From Cynocephalus volans (Eukaryota; Chordata; Mammalia; Dermoptera; Cynocephalidae): a DNA stretch of 64,000 bases. Positions 1 to 9,460 of the stretch are shown here, in pieces. The position numbers were made by a program, and so were the translations under genes. Below the pieces are notes generated by a model. That model was not told where the DNA came from. It saw only the letters and a list, made by a program, of their open reading frames with translations, and did no database searches. The stretch covers positions 48,211,095 through 48,275,094 of the forward strand of contig NC_084464.1 of the NCBI RefSeq assembly GCF_027409185.1. The letters are read 5' to 3'. Positions within the stretch are counted from its first letter, which is position 1. The number at the start of each line of letters is the position of its first letter.

Positions 1-734
1 ATAGAACGTGGAGACTGAGGGCACCATAACCTTCTGGGATTGCACAACGTGGCCTGCGCTGGCCCTCACTGAGTAGCACGTGAGATGTGACAGGCGGGTG
101 CTGTTTGCTGGCCAGATGAACTGCCTAGTGCTGTCCTCCCTCTGTAAAAATAGCTTGCATTCTGTAGTGGATGGACAGTCTGCACTGCTCTCTGAGGTGA
201 GCTGGGCCCACAGCCCCCACAGGCACTCCCCTGCACTGCTGAGGAGAGGAGCCCATACCCAGACTACGACTGCCTGGGCCAAGGTTTGGCCTGACACAAA
301 GGCAGCCATTTACAGGCTGGATATGGAGCGGGGTAGGCCCAGCATTAAAACTGCCCAGAGGGGACTTTCTTTGTTGGACAGTGACTTACTGAGCCCTTTG
401 GACTGTCTCTCACGGAGATACTTGAAAACCAGAGGACCAAAAGGTTGGCAGGAGGTAAGGGCTGTGTAAGGAGAAGGTAGCAGGCAGGAGCCCTGAGGTG
501 GGAGCCAGGAGGCAACAGAAGACGTCAGAAAGAGACTGTCTGTAATTAGCCTTGGCCTGAGCTTCCAAGACTCCAGAAATAGGTTCCTGTCCTCTGGGTG
601 GGCTGCTCTCTGTTTGCTGAGGGCCCTCCCCGGCCTCCTACCTTTCCTGCTCCACTTTACAACAAAGCCTCATCACTGGAGGTCACCAGAGTGGATCTGT
701 GTTCCCTGCAGCCTGCAGAACCCCCGCACATGTG
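1..734. other. Unassigned unique DNA
   Basis: No repeat family, exon or RNA gene is recognised here. The open frames are short and lack any familiar domain. Composition is ordinary for mammalian non-coding DNA. Confidence 0.5.
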
Positions 735-900
735 GACAGTACTTCACAGTTTACATGGTGTTTTCCCAGGCATTCTTTCATCACAACAAACCCGGGAGGG
801 AGAACACCTTATCCCCAAAGTATAGATGAAGAAACTGATGTTCAGAGATGATAGAGTCCACGGTAGGTTAGGGAGCAGAAACTCAGCCAGGTTTTCTGAC
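735..900 (-). repeat. MIR fragment (probable)
   Basis: The stretch carries the antisense MIR core: a run similar to GATGAAGAAACTGATG preceded by a degenerate ATTCTTTCATC block. It is diverged, so the call is tentative. Confidence 0.45.
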
Positions 901-1651
901 CCTACCTCCAGGCTATTTTCATCACACTTTTCCCTTTTCTCCTATAAGATGTCCTCACTGTGCTGTGGTACTACTGTCACTAGCCTCCTATCTTTGAAGG
1001 TGAACTGGCCTTCGTTTGCTTCATGTGTTCCAACTTGTCTACTCAGATCTATACTGTAATGCGTGAGAGCTGGCCTTGTAGGTTTTCTTGTATCCAGCCC
1101 TTGTGAGCATACAGTAGGTGTTCAATATGTGCTGGTATATCCAAATGCGGTTTTGCAAAATGCAGAGGTCCACATCCCATTTCAGAGTATGAAATAGTAC
1201 TCTCTGAAGATTTTAAAAGCTCTATTGGGAGTCTGATCACATTCCAGTTTGAAAATTACAGATACATACTCTCGTTGGGCACACAAACAACAGAAAAAGT
1301 GAGAAAAAAAAATGACAGACATAAAGGATGCTGATCCAGCCCTCTCAACTCTCAAAATCACAGCCAAGAGCCAGAAAATAAGCAAAAATATGTAAATGAG
1401 AAACCAGACTGTCTTATAGATTCTGTACACAAAAGCTGAAGCATGCTCTAGCCTCACTCTGCACCTATACACCCTTATTTTACATATAATACTAACGAGA
1501 TTGGGCACTTGGCTTCTCAGCCCACAGTTCATTGGAAGCATGCAAGCTACGAGAAACTAAAAGCTGAAAGTTTGAGAATTAAGGTCTTAGATTATTTACC
1601 AACATCAGTAATTATAATAGTGGCCTTGAGTTATCAAGAAAAGGTTTGGTT

Positions 1652-1817
1652 GGGCCAGCCCGTGGATCACTCAGGAGAGTGTGGTGCTGATAACACCAAG
1701 GCCATGGGTTCAGATCCTATATAGGGTTGGCCGGTTTGCTCACTGGCTGAGCGTGGTGCTGACAACACCAAGCCAAGGGTTAAGATCACCTTACCAGTCA
1801 TCTTTTTTTTTTAAAAA
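1652..1817 (+). mobile_element. CYN tRNA-Ile SINE, dimer
   Basis: Two tRNA-derived units are joined head to tail. The first opens with GGGCCAGCCCGTGG and the second with GGTTGGCCGGTTTGCTC. The tail is T-rich, then A-rich. A perfect 16-bp duplication, AAGAAAAGGTTTGGTT, flanks it at 1636-1651 and 1818-1833, which fixes the boundaries. A truncated SINE fragment lies directly downstream. Confidence 0.92.
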
Positions 1818-1833
1818 AAGAAAAGGTTTGGTT

Positions 1834-1910
1834 TAAGCACAGCCTTGTAACACCAAGGTCAAGGGTTCAGATATCCATATGGCCAACCCTCCCCCTCCCA
1901 AAAAACAAAA
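1834..1910 (+). mobile_element. CYN SINE monomer fragment, 5-prime truncated
   Basis: The anticodon arm and B box are recognisable (AGCACAGCCTTGTAACACC, GGTTCAGAT), but the normal 5-prime start is missing. The copy at 8,633 shares the AGCACAGCCTTGTAACACC variant. The dimer at 1652 landed just upstream. Confidence 0.7.
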
Positions 1911-2149
1911 GGTTAAATTATGTACAGGAGGAAGATATACAATCTGCTTTTGGAAGAGGTTCTAAAGAAAATTGGTTAGGGTGCATAAAGGGGAGAGTTT
2001 CATTTACCTTGAAAATTTAGTATGCGCTAAAAAGGAGCCTAGCCCTCCCCTCAGTGTTCTGGCATTGCCAGTCATGCCTGCGATGACCGCCTCATCACAG
2101 TGCACTGACAGGGCCCATCCCTCCAACTTGTGTGTGGTATTGTAGTTCA

Positions 2150-2275
2150 CAGCATGGATTCTGGAGCCGGCCTTGCTGGGTTCAAATCCTGCCACCACTG
2201 AACTGTGTGACCTTGGGCAAGTTACTCAACCTCTCTATGCTTGTCAGATGAGGATAATAATAGCACCCACCTTCA
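2150..2275 (+). repeat. MIR SINE
   Basis: Sense MIR core is clear: GTGTGACCTTGGGCAAGTTA followed by ACCTCTCT and the GATGAGGATAATAATAG block. The upstream tRNA-related part GGATTCTGGAGCC is also visible. Confidence 0.8.
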
Positions 2276-2374
2276 GATCAGTTACGTACAATACTGTCTT
2301 GTACCTGTGAGTGATGGCAGTAGGGACTGAGTCTTATTCAACTCTGTATCCCCAACTGTCCCCTCGGCCCTTAC

Positions 2375-2515
2375 AGACTTGGCTTAGTCCCTTTCCCAGT
2401 TGTATCACCTTGGGCCTGAGTATCCTCATCTGTGAAATGCCCACCTTACAGGGTTGTGAATAGAGTGAGAGAGAAGTACATAAGGCCTCTGCACACGGGA
2501 GGCCCTCAGGCTGTC
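2375..2515 (+). repeat. MIR fragment
   Basis: Contains CCTCATCTGTGAAATG and the following CAGGGTTGTGA block of a sense MIR. It starts only about 100 bp after the previous MIR ends. Confidence 0.6.
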
Positions 2516-2519
2516 ATCA

Positions 2520-2820
2520 GGACAGGCTCACAGCCCCTCACCCGAAGCCCTGGGGCCAGAGCTTTCCGGATTTCAGAAATGTCACATGATGCGTGTGCTG
2601 ACACTACATAACACCCCAGCAGGGTCAGTGCAATACCCTTAATTAAACACAGCAAATTTCTGCAGCAGAATGGATCAACAGTAAGAGATGTAATAAAGAT
2701 TTTAAATAACCTCACACCAGGTCAGGTTAGGTTTATGGCCAAATGACCTTGTACCAAACTTACAGGGAAAAAAAGTTTGCTTTTTAGAGCTTTAGGATTT
2801 CAGAATTGCAGATAAGGGTG
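2520..2820. repeat. Ancient interspersed repeat, family not named
   Basis: Shares the blocks TCAGGTTAGGTTTATGGCCAAATG and TTTAGAGCTTTAGGATTTC with a second region at about 21,640-21,935. I take both as old copies of one family, but I cannot name it by eye. Confidence 0.4.
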
Positions 2821-3192
2821 TATGAACTTGAATGACAAAGGAGGAAGGGAAGCCTTTGATGGCGACTGTGGGGAGACACTGCCAAGCTTGGGGACGGGGA
2901 AGGACAGGAAGGGCTGAGCGGTTCCCAAAGGGGCAAGTCCACATGCAGAAGGGCAGGGAAGTTGGGGGGGTTCCCTGACACACGTGTGGTAGGAAGTCAC
3001 CAAGGTTAGGGTCTGAGCAGGAGCATGACCTAATCAAAGACAGAGAGGAACAGATTTGTCAGCCTTGCAAACAAACAGGAAGAGGGCATCCTGGAATTAC
3101 CCCATCCCCCGGCCCTACTCAAATTTCCCAGCCTCAGAGGAACAGTGAACTCACCTCTCACACACACACCACCCTCACCAGAACACACAGGA

Positions 3193-3283
3193 GGGCTAGC
3201 CAGTTGGTTCAGTTGGTTAGAGCGTGGGGCTGATAACATAAATGTCAACGGTTCGGATCCCCATATTGGCCAGTAGCAGGAAA
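3193..3283 (+). mobile_element. CYN SINE monomer
   Basis: Monomer with the A box TGGTTCAGTTGGTTAGAGC and B box GGTTCGGATCC. Instead of a poly-A tail it runs into the CA microsatellite at 3284-3344. Confidence 0.88.
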
Positions 3284-3319
<36 letters not shown>

Positions 3320-3344
3320 ACGCACACGCACACGCACACACACA
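3284..3344 (+). repeat. Compound CA / CACACG microsatellite
   Basis: About a dozen CA units are followed by five CG-containing hexamer units and then more CA. It occupies the place of the SINE tail, so it probably grew from that tail. Confidence 0.95.
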
Positions 3345-3449
3345 GGAAGACAGTTTTAATATTCTATCAGACTGTCAGGGACAACCCATAGAGTCTTATC
3401 TATTACATAGACACATGTAAAATTACAATAACATAAACAAAAATAAACA

Positions 3450-3825
3450 TAAGAGTTCTGTGTATCAGGTGCCTTGAACATGTCTCTAATTCTTACAGCA
3501 GCCTCATGAAGGTACAAATTTTTGTTCTATTTTACAGAGAAGGACACTGAGGCTCAGGATGCCTAAGAAAGACCAGAGTGGGCTGGCCTGTGGCTCAATT
3601 GGGAGAGTACGGTGCTGATAGCACCAAGGCCATGGGTTCGGATCCTATATAGGGATGGCCGGTTTGCTCACTGGCTGAGTGTGGTGCTGACAACACCAAG
3701 CCAAGGGTTGAGATCCCCTTACTGGTCAGCCATCTTTAAAAAAAAAAAGTCCAGAGTCACATGGTTAGTTTATCTAATGCCAGTGCCTGAGTGCCTTCCA
3801 TTAAACCACACCTCTGAGCAGGAGC
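3450..3825 (-). repeat. MIR SINE split by a CYN dimer
   Basis: Antisense MIR is visible before the insertion (TTTTACAGAGAAGGACACTGAGGCTCAG, abbreviated in effect to the GGACACTGAGGCTCAG core). It resumes after it (CCAGAGTCACATGGTTAG and CCATTAAACCACACC). The inserted SINE is at 3580-3748. Confidence 0.75.
3580..3748 (+). mobile_element. CYN tRNA-Ile SINE, dimer
   Basis: First unit GGGCTGGCCTGTGGCTC, second unit GGATGGCCGGTTTGCTCAC, ending in an 11-nt A tract. The short duplication is imperfect: GACCAGAGT before and GTCCAGAGT after. It interrupts an older MIR. Confidence 0.9.
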
Positions 3826-3959
3826 TCACTCACAAGATGACTGAGGCCAAGGCAAGAAAGGGATAAGTCAGAGGGATGAGATCTGGAAGAGAGAGCATGT
3901 CCTGGAGCCTCAGAAACCCCTGGTTCACCCCTTGGCTCTGCCTTTAACTGTTCTTTATC

Positions 3960-4175
3960 GTTATGTTTTAGATGTATCTCTTGTAAACCCCAGAGAGGTG
4001 GGATTTGTTGTTTATCTTTTAATGGTAGCATTTAGTCCATTTATATTTAATGTAATTACAAATATATATGTAATTAATTCTACTCTATGCTTTCTACTGG
4101 TTCCAGCTGTTCTATGTTCCTTTTTCTCTCCTTTTCCCCCCCTTCTTCTGAATCTATTATTGTTTGTTTGTTTGT
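3960..4175 (-). mobile_element. L1 fragment (ORF2 region)
   Basis: The plus strand reads as antisense L1 ORF2: GATGTATCTCTTGTAAAC, then GCATTTAGTCCATTTATATT and TTAATGTAATTACA. It is followed by a GTTT repeat at about 4158-4180. Confidence 0.65.
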
Positions 4176-4344
4176 TTGTTTTTGTCATTGAAGTTTCCCC
4201 CCTATTAGTTGGGTGGTTGTATGTCTTTCTTTGTTTGACCCTGTCTTCCACTCAATGTTTTAAGGATTGAGTGTGTGTGTATGTGTAAAGTCTTTTGTAC
4301 CACTACTCCCATCGCTCGGGATGAAGTTTCAAAAAAACAAGAGC

Positions 4345-4560
4345 TTCAGTGTTAGGCAGGCTTGGGTTGAGATCCTGGCTCTAGCACTTTCTAGCTGTGT
4401 GTTCCTGCCTAGCTGCTTTCCCCTGAGCCTCAGTTTCCCTGTGTGTAAAACATGGATGATGGACCCCTCCACACAATTTATGGTGTTACTTCAGTGAGCT
4501 AGGATATGCCAAGTGCCGTCCCAGAGCTTGGCACAGCGAAGAGGCTCCATGAACGTTTGG
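4345..4560 (+). repeat. MIR SINE
   Basis: Near full-length sense copy: GAGATCCTGGCTCTAGCAC, TAGCTGTGTG, GAGCCTCAGTTTCCC, and the 3-prime part GAGCTTGGCACAGCG with GGCTCCATGAACG. Confidence 0.8.
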
Positions 4561-5199
4561 CCCCTTATGCTCTTTGGACTTTGCCTCTCTGTATCCAGGA
4601 AGAATTGGCCCTGGATGGAGGCTGCCCAAGGGCCCTGCTACATAGCTGGGCTTGACCGTAGGAAACCTTCCCAGAATAAATCTCTCCAGGATAAGATGTT
4701 CCCAGGATATAACCAGGCTGTAGCATCATTGGTGGACAGCACAGCCTCAGTCTGGGAAGTGGGAAGTTGTTGGGAAATTCTGCTGAGGTGGAAGATGGGG
4801 GACAGGTTGTAATGATCAGTGTCCCCGGGGATCCTGGGGAAGCGGGAAAGGTTGCTCAACAGCGTGTGCGTCTCCAGCCCTGCCCGGGAAGAGGCACCTG
4901 ACTAGAGAGTGGCAGCCTCCCATCCTGGGAGGCAGGTGTGTCCTCTTGGAGAGCAGAGCAGTGACTCACTCATCAGACTACCACAGCTTATTATAAATAT
5001 CCCCCAAGACACCTAACTCCTTCAGCCTTGATTCTATATTAGCACAATAGGCGCTCCATAATTCCATAATTAATTAGGTTTCCTAGGTACCCCGAGACTG
5101 GAAGAGGGTGTCCCTGTGGACACAAATATTACAAAGTACGTACATGGCAGGTCTCACCTTCGCCTCCCTCCCACTGTGAGTCTAAAAATCAGTTCTCAA

Positions 5200-5296
5200 G
5201 GGCTGGACAGTTAACTCAGTTGGTTAGAGCGTGGTGTTATAACACCAGTGTCAAAGGTTCGGAGCCCCTTACTGGCCAGCCGCCAAAAAAAAAAAA
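5200..5296 (+). mobile_element. CYN SINE monomer
   Basis: A box TTAACTCAGTTGGTTAGAGC and B box GGTTCGGAGCC are followed by A14. A near-matching duplication (AAAAATCAGTTCTC and AAAAATCAGCTCTC) lies on either side. Confidence 0.9.
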
Positions 5297-5459
5297 AATG
5301 TAATTAGAAAAATCAGCTCTCTATCTCTCATCTGTTTATTTATTATTTACAAATCAGCATTGGGTGAGTTTTGAGAGGTGAGTGCCAGCCAATGTTCCCT
5401 AGTCCAATAATTCTAAAATGTCAGAGATGGACCCAGTAATCCAAACAAACCTCACTCTC

Positions 5460-5690
5460 ATTTACTTAACCTCTTTGGGGAAACTGAGGCCTAGGGAGGG
5501 GAATGATCATCCAAGCCTCAGAACAAGGCAAGGAGTGGGTAGGTGGGAACTCGGGGCTCCCGCCTCCCCCTTGCTTCAACTCTGTCTCAGTTTTCTCATC
5601 TGTGAACAGGAGTAACAGTGCCTGCCCTGAAGGAGGACTGTCAGGAGCACTGAATGGAGAAGGTGGGTGAGAGTGCTCGTGCAGGGGAGC
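5460..5690. repeat. MIR fragments, two in opposite orientation
   Basis: At 5475-5530 there is an antisense MIR-like GAAACTGAGGCCTAGGGAG. At 5580-5690 a sense part reads CTCAGTTTTCTCATCTGTGA followed by a GGAGGACTGTCAGGAGCAC block. Edges are uncertain. Confidence 0.5.
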
Positions 5691-5864
5691 CCAGCACACA
5701 GAGGGGCTAAGGAAGTATGAGCGCCCTGCATCTTGTCCCTCCTTTTTTCCTCTACCTGAACCAAGATCTTTCTCTGTGTCCTTCCATCAAACCTGGCAGT
5801 CGATGTGCACAAAAGTCTTGACATCGTGATTAGAAAGTGGATTTCACCAGGAACAACTCTAGGC

Positions 5865-6085
5865 TTCCATAATAATAGATACCATATATTGAATACTTAC
5901 TATGTGCTGGTCTCTGTTCCTCATATGTTACCCCATTTATACATAATGGTTTTGTTTTGGGGTTTTTTGGTAGCTGGCTGGTATGGGGATCCAAACCCTT
6001 GACCTTGGGGTTATAAGAGTATGCTCTAACTAACTGAGCTAACTGGCCAGCCCCTATGTTATCTCATTTAATCCTTTGAGCCTGA
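5865..6085 (-). repeat. MIR SINE split by a CYN monomer
   Basis: Antisense MIR starts with TTGAATACTTACTATGTGCTGG and ends with TATCTCATTTAATCCTTTGA. The SINE at 5944-6054 lies between the two parts. Confidence 0.65.
5944..6054 (-). mobile_element. CYN SINE monomer
   Basis: Reverse copy with a T-rich tail on the left and GAGCTAACTGGCCAGCCCC as the reversed 5-prime start on the right. The TSD is diverged: ATGTTACCCCATTTATAC against ATGTTATCTCATTTAATC. Confidence 0.85.
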
Positions 6086-6180
6086 GCTATCCAATATGGT
6101 AGCCACTAGCCACATGTGACTATTGAGCACTCGAATAGTGGCTAGTGCAACGGAAGAACTAAATTTTTTATTTTACTTTA

Positions 6181-6262
6181 TTTTTATTTATTAATTTGTT
6201 TGCTTATTTGTTTGTTTTTGTGGTTGGCTGGTATGGTGATTTGAACCCTTGACTTTGGTGTT
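6181..6262 (-). mobile_element. CYN SINE fragment
   Basis: Only the 3-prime half remains: a T-rich tail, then GGTTGGCTGGTATGGTGAT and CCCTTGACTTTGGTGTTAT. The tRNA 5-prime half is absent. Confidence 0.75.
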
Positions 6263-6490
6263 ATACTTTAGTTTAAATCAAAAAACAAATACTCAATTTA
6301 GTTAATGGAAAACTTTTAAGTATGTTTGGAACAATTTGGATATGTGAATCTAATGTTTCAACTATAAATTCTGTGGAAGTCTAACTGCAATTCAAGTACA
6401 TCTGATGAAAATTTAGTGTCCAAGCTGAAATGTGCTGTAAATGCAAAATCTATACCTATTTCAAAGATTTAGTTTAAAAAAGAGAATGTG

Positions 6491-6655
6491 GTTCTCTCTT
6501 GCTCAGCCATTTGCCATGTGATACCCTGGTTGCCATGGAACTCTGTAGACTAAGAAGGCCCTCACCAGATGTGCCCCCCAGACTGTGGACTTCCCAGCCT
6601 CTGAACTGTAAGAAATAAATTTCATTTTCTTGTATATTAAAAAATAAAACAAAAT
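6491..6655 (+). mobile_element. Retroposed MaLR-type LTR transcript (R-region-sized)
   Basis: A 165-bp insert starts GTTCTCTCTTGCTCAGCC. It contains GACTTCCCAGCCTCTGAACT, then AAGAAATAAATTTC, and ends in an A-rich tail. It resembles the stretch between transcription start and poly-A site of MST/MLT1-type LTRs. Perfect 15-bp duplications, AAAAAAGAGAATGTG, flank it at 6476-6490 and 6656-6670. That pattern indicates L1-driven retroposition of a short polyadenylated LTR transcript, not retroviral integration. Confidence 0.6.
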
Positions 6656-6697
6656 AAAAAAGAGAATGTGAAATATCTCATTCATAATGTTTTTTAT

Positions 6698-6775
6698 TTT
6701 ATTTTCTTCTCTTTTTTTTGGCAGCTGGCCAGTACAGGGATCTAAACCTTTGACCTTGGTGTTACCAGCACCACG
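6698..6775 (-). mobile_element. CYN SINE, 5-prime truncated
   Basis: The T tract is followed by GGCAGCTGGCCAGTACAGGG and ends abruptly at CAGCACCACG, so the tRNA A-box half is missing. The duplication TCATAATGTTTTT is present at 6682 and 6776. Confidence 0.85.
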
Positions 6776-6924
6776 TCATAATGTTTTTATGTTGATAATG
6801 CTGATATGACAGTATTTTGGATATATGGTTAAATAAAATATATTATTAAGATTAATATTATGTTTCCTTTTACTTTTTTAAGTGCTGCTAATAGAAAAAT
6901 TTAAATTACACGTGTGTTGGAAAA

Positions 6925-7118
6925 AACTGATAAAATCTGAAGAAAGCCTGTAGTTTAGTTAATGGTATTGTGCCAATGTTAATTCTCAGTTTTGGCAAAT
7001 GTGCCTTGGTTATGCAAGATGTTAACTTTAGGTGAAGTGGGTGAAAGGTTTACTGGAACTCTCTGTACTATCTTTGCAACTTTTCTATAAATCTAAAATG
7101 ACAAGTATAAAGTACCCC
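6925..7118 (+). mobile_element. L1 3-prime end
   Basis: Contains the old L1 3-prime motif GGAACTCTCTGTACTATCTT and TTGCAACTTTTCTATAAATC, followed by a short A-rich stretch and a C tract. It interrupts the DNA transposon. Confidence 0.7.
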
Positions 7119-7204
7119 CCCCCCGTTACGTATATAATTACATTATATTTCTATTGGAGAAATATATAACTATTATATTTCTATTACAGAACTTAGAGTT
7201 CTGT

Positions 7205-7330
7205 GAGAGATATTATCCTCACAGATGAGGAAAGTGGTGCTCAACAGGGTTAAGTACCTGGATTTTGTACCCATCTGTTTAGTTCAGAGGCATTGAGCTT
7301 TCTGCTGCAATCCCTTGAACTCTACCTTAA
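7205..7330 (-). repeat. MIR fragment (tentative)
   Basis: Antisense core only: TATTATCCTCACAGATGAGG followed by GTGCTCAACAGGGTTAAGTA. The flanks are too diverged to extend. Confidence 0.45.
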
Positions 7331-7949
7331 TGACTAGCACTCACTGGACCCTTCTGAGAATTTTCTTGTTGTGCCCTCTCCAGAGGGCACTGGTGTGGGT
7401 ATGTAGATCCACAGTTGCTGTGGTGGGCTGGGGCTGGTGGGTGGGTGGAAGAAGGAGGTGTAGAGCAGAGGCAGGAGAATCTGGTGGGTTCCTAAGATAA
7501 CCAGGAACCCTCCAGGTGGGACCCACTTGAGGGGAAGGGCTGCGGCTGAGCTGACAGGTTCTTCCATTTTATTAACTGGTTGATTTCTTTTTTCTCTGCC
7601 TGACTTTGCAAAGGATCTTAGGAGAATCTGCTTCTATCTCAAGGAAAGAATTAGCAGGGCTGCTAAATCCTCAGATTTGCAGGTGCCAAAGAGGACAAAT
7701 CATGGCACCAAGAGGGGTAGAGCCAGGGACCTGGGTGTGCCCTGGCATAAGGAAAAGGCAGCAGGCGGCAGGTACGCCTGTTTCCAACATGCCTCCTTTC
7801 ACCTACCTCCCTTCTAACTTAGAAACATGGATCTTCTCCTTCCTGATATACAAATCTTGCCTTCTCACCGGCAGCCACTAGGCTAGGCAACCCCCCTCCC
7901 GTCCATTTCTTCCTTTCAGCTGCGCTGGAGCTGCCCCTAGGACCCAGCC
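7331..7949. other. Unassigned unique DNA
   Basis: No repeat is recognised. A pyrimidine tract ending TTCTTCCTTTCAG at about 7908-7920 looks like a splice acceptor, but no coding continuation was recognised after it. Confidence 0.4.
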
Positions 7950-8575
7950 CCAGACCTCCCCGAGTGCAAGAGTACTATGCATGGAGGCCTGAGCACCTGC
8001 CTCTCTTCCCTCCTGCAGAGCCTCCGCCCCCGCCCCCCCTCCCCCCGCCAGCTTGGGAGGCCTCCAGGGGCCTTGGGCTTCCCCGCCCCCAAGGGCGAAA
8101 CTCTGCTGCGCTAGGAGGGGCCAGGGCCAAGGCCAGCCCAGCCAGCAGCGCACCGTCTGCGGCCAGCCGCCCACCGCCGTCCCACTTGCAGACGTCTCGC
8201 AGGCCGCCTTGGAGCGCGCACGGGCGGCCCTGTCCTGACGTGCCCCTTCCCCTTTGCTGCCCCGCCGTGCACTTTGTCTCGCGGCAGCCAGATGTGCCGA
8301 CTTTGGTGCTGGCGGCCCCTAACGAAGTCCAGATGTGCAGCCCGGCCTGAGCCGGCGGCGGCGGCTACCAAAGGAAAGGGAGGCCCCGGGAGGGAGCAGC
8401 CAGGCTGCAGCTGGCCGCCGCGACGCTGGAGTAGGAATGCGCTGGGAAGGGTTCCCACTGGAATGAGAGCTCGGGATGTCTCTGCCTAAATAAGGGCTGG
8501 CCTCCCTGGAGCTGGACGCCCCGGCTCGGCTCCTCGAGGTGCAGCAGCGCTGAGAAGCGCCTCAGCTGTGCCTGG
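7950..8575. promoter_or_regulatory. GC- and CpG-rich block, possible promoter
   Basis: CpG is dense, especially at 8140-8450 (CGGCGGCGGCGGC at about 8353, GAGCGCGCACGGGCGG at about 8211), against a CpG-poor background. It contains a CRE half-site in CCTGACGTGCCC at about 8235 and a TATA-like CTAAATAAGGG at about 8487. That would place a plus-strand start near 8515-8520. No exon was recognised, so the gene and even the direction are open. Confidence 0.45.
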
Positions 8576-8632
8576 ATCCCTTCCTTAACAAATGTTTTTT
8601 GGGTTTTTCCCCCCCCAGTAATTATAAAGGTT

Positions 8633-8745
8633 GGGGCTGGCCCGTTAGCTCAGTTGGTTAGAGCACAGCCTTGTAACACCAACATCACGGTTCAGATCCC
8701 CTTATGGGCCAGTCGTCAAAAAAAAGAAAAAAGAAAAAAGAAAAA
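8633..8745 (+). mobile_element. CYN SINE monomer
   Basis: Clean monomer: GGGCTGGCCCGTTAGCTCAG, with the AGCACAGCCTTGTAACACC variant in the anticodon arm, and a tail of AAAAAAG units. The duplication AATTATAAAGGTT / AATTATAAAAGTT flanks it. Confidence 0.92.
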
Positions 8746-8834
8746 AATTATAAAAGTTACATACAGTGATGAAAGGTAATTTAGAAAACCCAAATAAGCT
8801 AAAAAATGAAAACAAAGAAGGAAGAATATAAAAA

Positions 8835-9460
8835 TCACTTTTAATCCCACCACTACAAGCATCATTAAAGTTCTCAAGTGTATATTGTTAGCCATTTTTC
8901 AGATACAAATATACACCCAAGTTTGTTCATTTGTTTGTTTAAATCATGCTGCAAAGACTCTCATAAACGGCATTTTTCACTCAGCTCTTTCCACTTGATT
9001 CTATATGTCAGTATTTACCAGACTGGCTCCACCAAACACCAGAGCCTTTTGCTATTAATTGGGAGTCCTTCACCGACTGTTTGGGACGCCTTGGCTTGTG
9101 CCAACTTAAATGGGCTTCTTTCCTGCAAGACTTCTCGGAGTCTTTAATTTACTAATATGTGCTCTGAATCATTAAGAGGAGACTGGCATTCTTAAGCATA
9201 TTTCACTATGAAATCCTTTGAGGGATCCTCCTGAGGCTTGGGTCTGTGGCACGTCATGTAGGAAATGCATTATTCATCATGGCTGCATGGACACCAATTG
9301 CATGTATACATTATAGTTTATTTCGGCATCCCTCAGTGGGTGAACATTATGGTTGTTTTCAATTTATTGCTATTACAAACAACTGTGATGAGCATCCTTG
9401 TACTTTCATCTTCGTTGTAGAGAAACATTCCAAGAAACAGGATTGTTGCTTATGTTAAAG
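8835..9460 (-). mobile_element. Old L1/HAL1-like 3-prime region (probable)
   Basis: The plus strand at 9300-9400 reads as antisense L1 3-prime sequence: GTTTATTTCGGCATCCCTC, GTGGGTGAACATTATGG, CTATTACAAACAACTGTGATG. The left part, 8835-9000, is only weakly similar and the two may be separate relics. Confidence 0.5.

Larger units (their letters stand above)
6083..7160. mobile_element. Non-autonomous DNA transposon with nested insertions
   Basis: One end reads AGCTATCCAATATGGTAGCC and the other, about 1.1 kb away, ATTATATTTCTATTGGA. They are the two ends of a hAT-type mammalian element whose termini carry a GCTGTCCAATA motif. The internal parts appear in order at 6083-6180, 6265-6490, 6656-6695 and 6776-6920. 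Between them sit a truncated CYN (6181-6262), a retroposed LTR transcript (6491-6655), another CYN (6698-6775) and an L1 3-prime end (6925-7118). I do not name the family. Confidence 0.7.

Noticed and set aside
3030-3341. Cys/Val/Ala-repeat protein frames on both strands
   Set aside because: These are translations of the CA microsatellite and adjoining SINE.
7908-7920. Splice acceptor of a coding exon
   Set aside because: The pyrimidine tract and CAG look good, but the following sequence has no recognised coding content.
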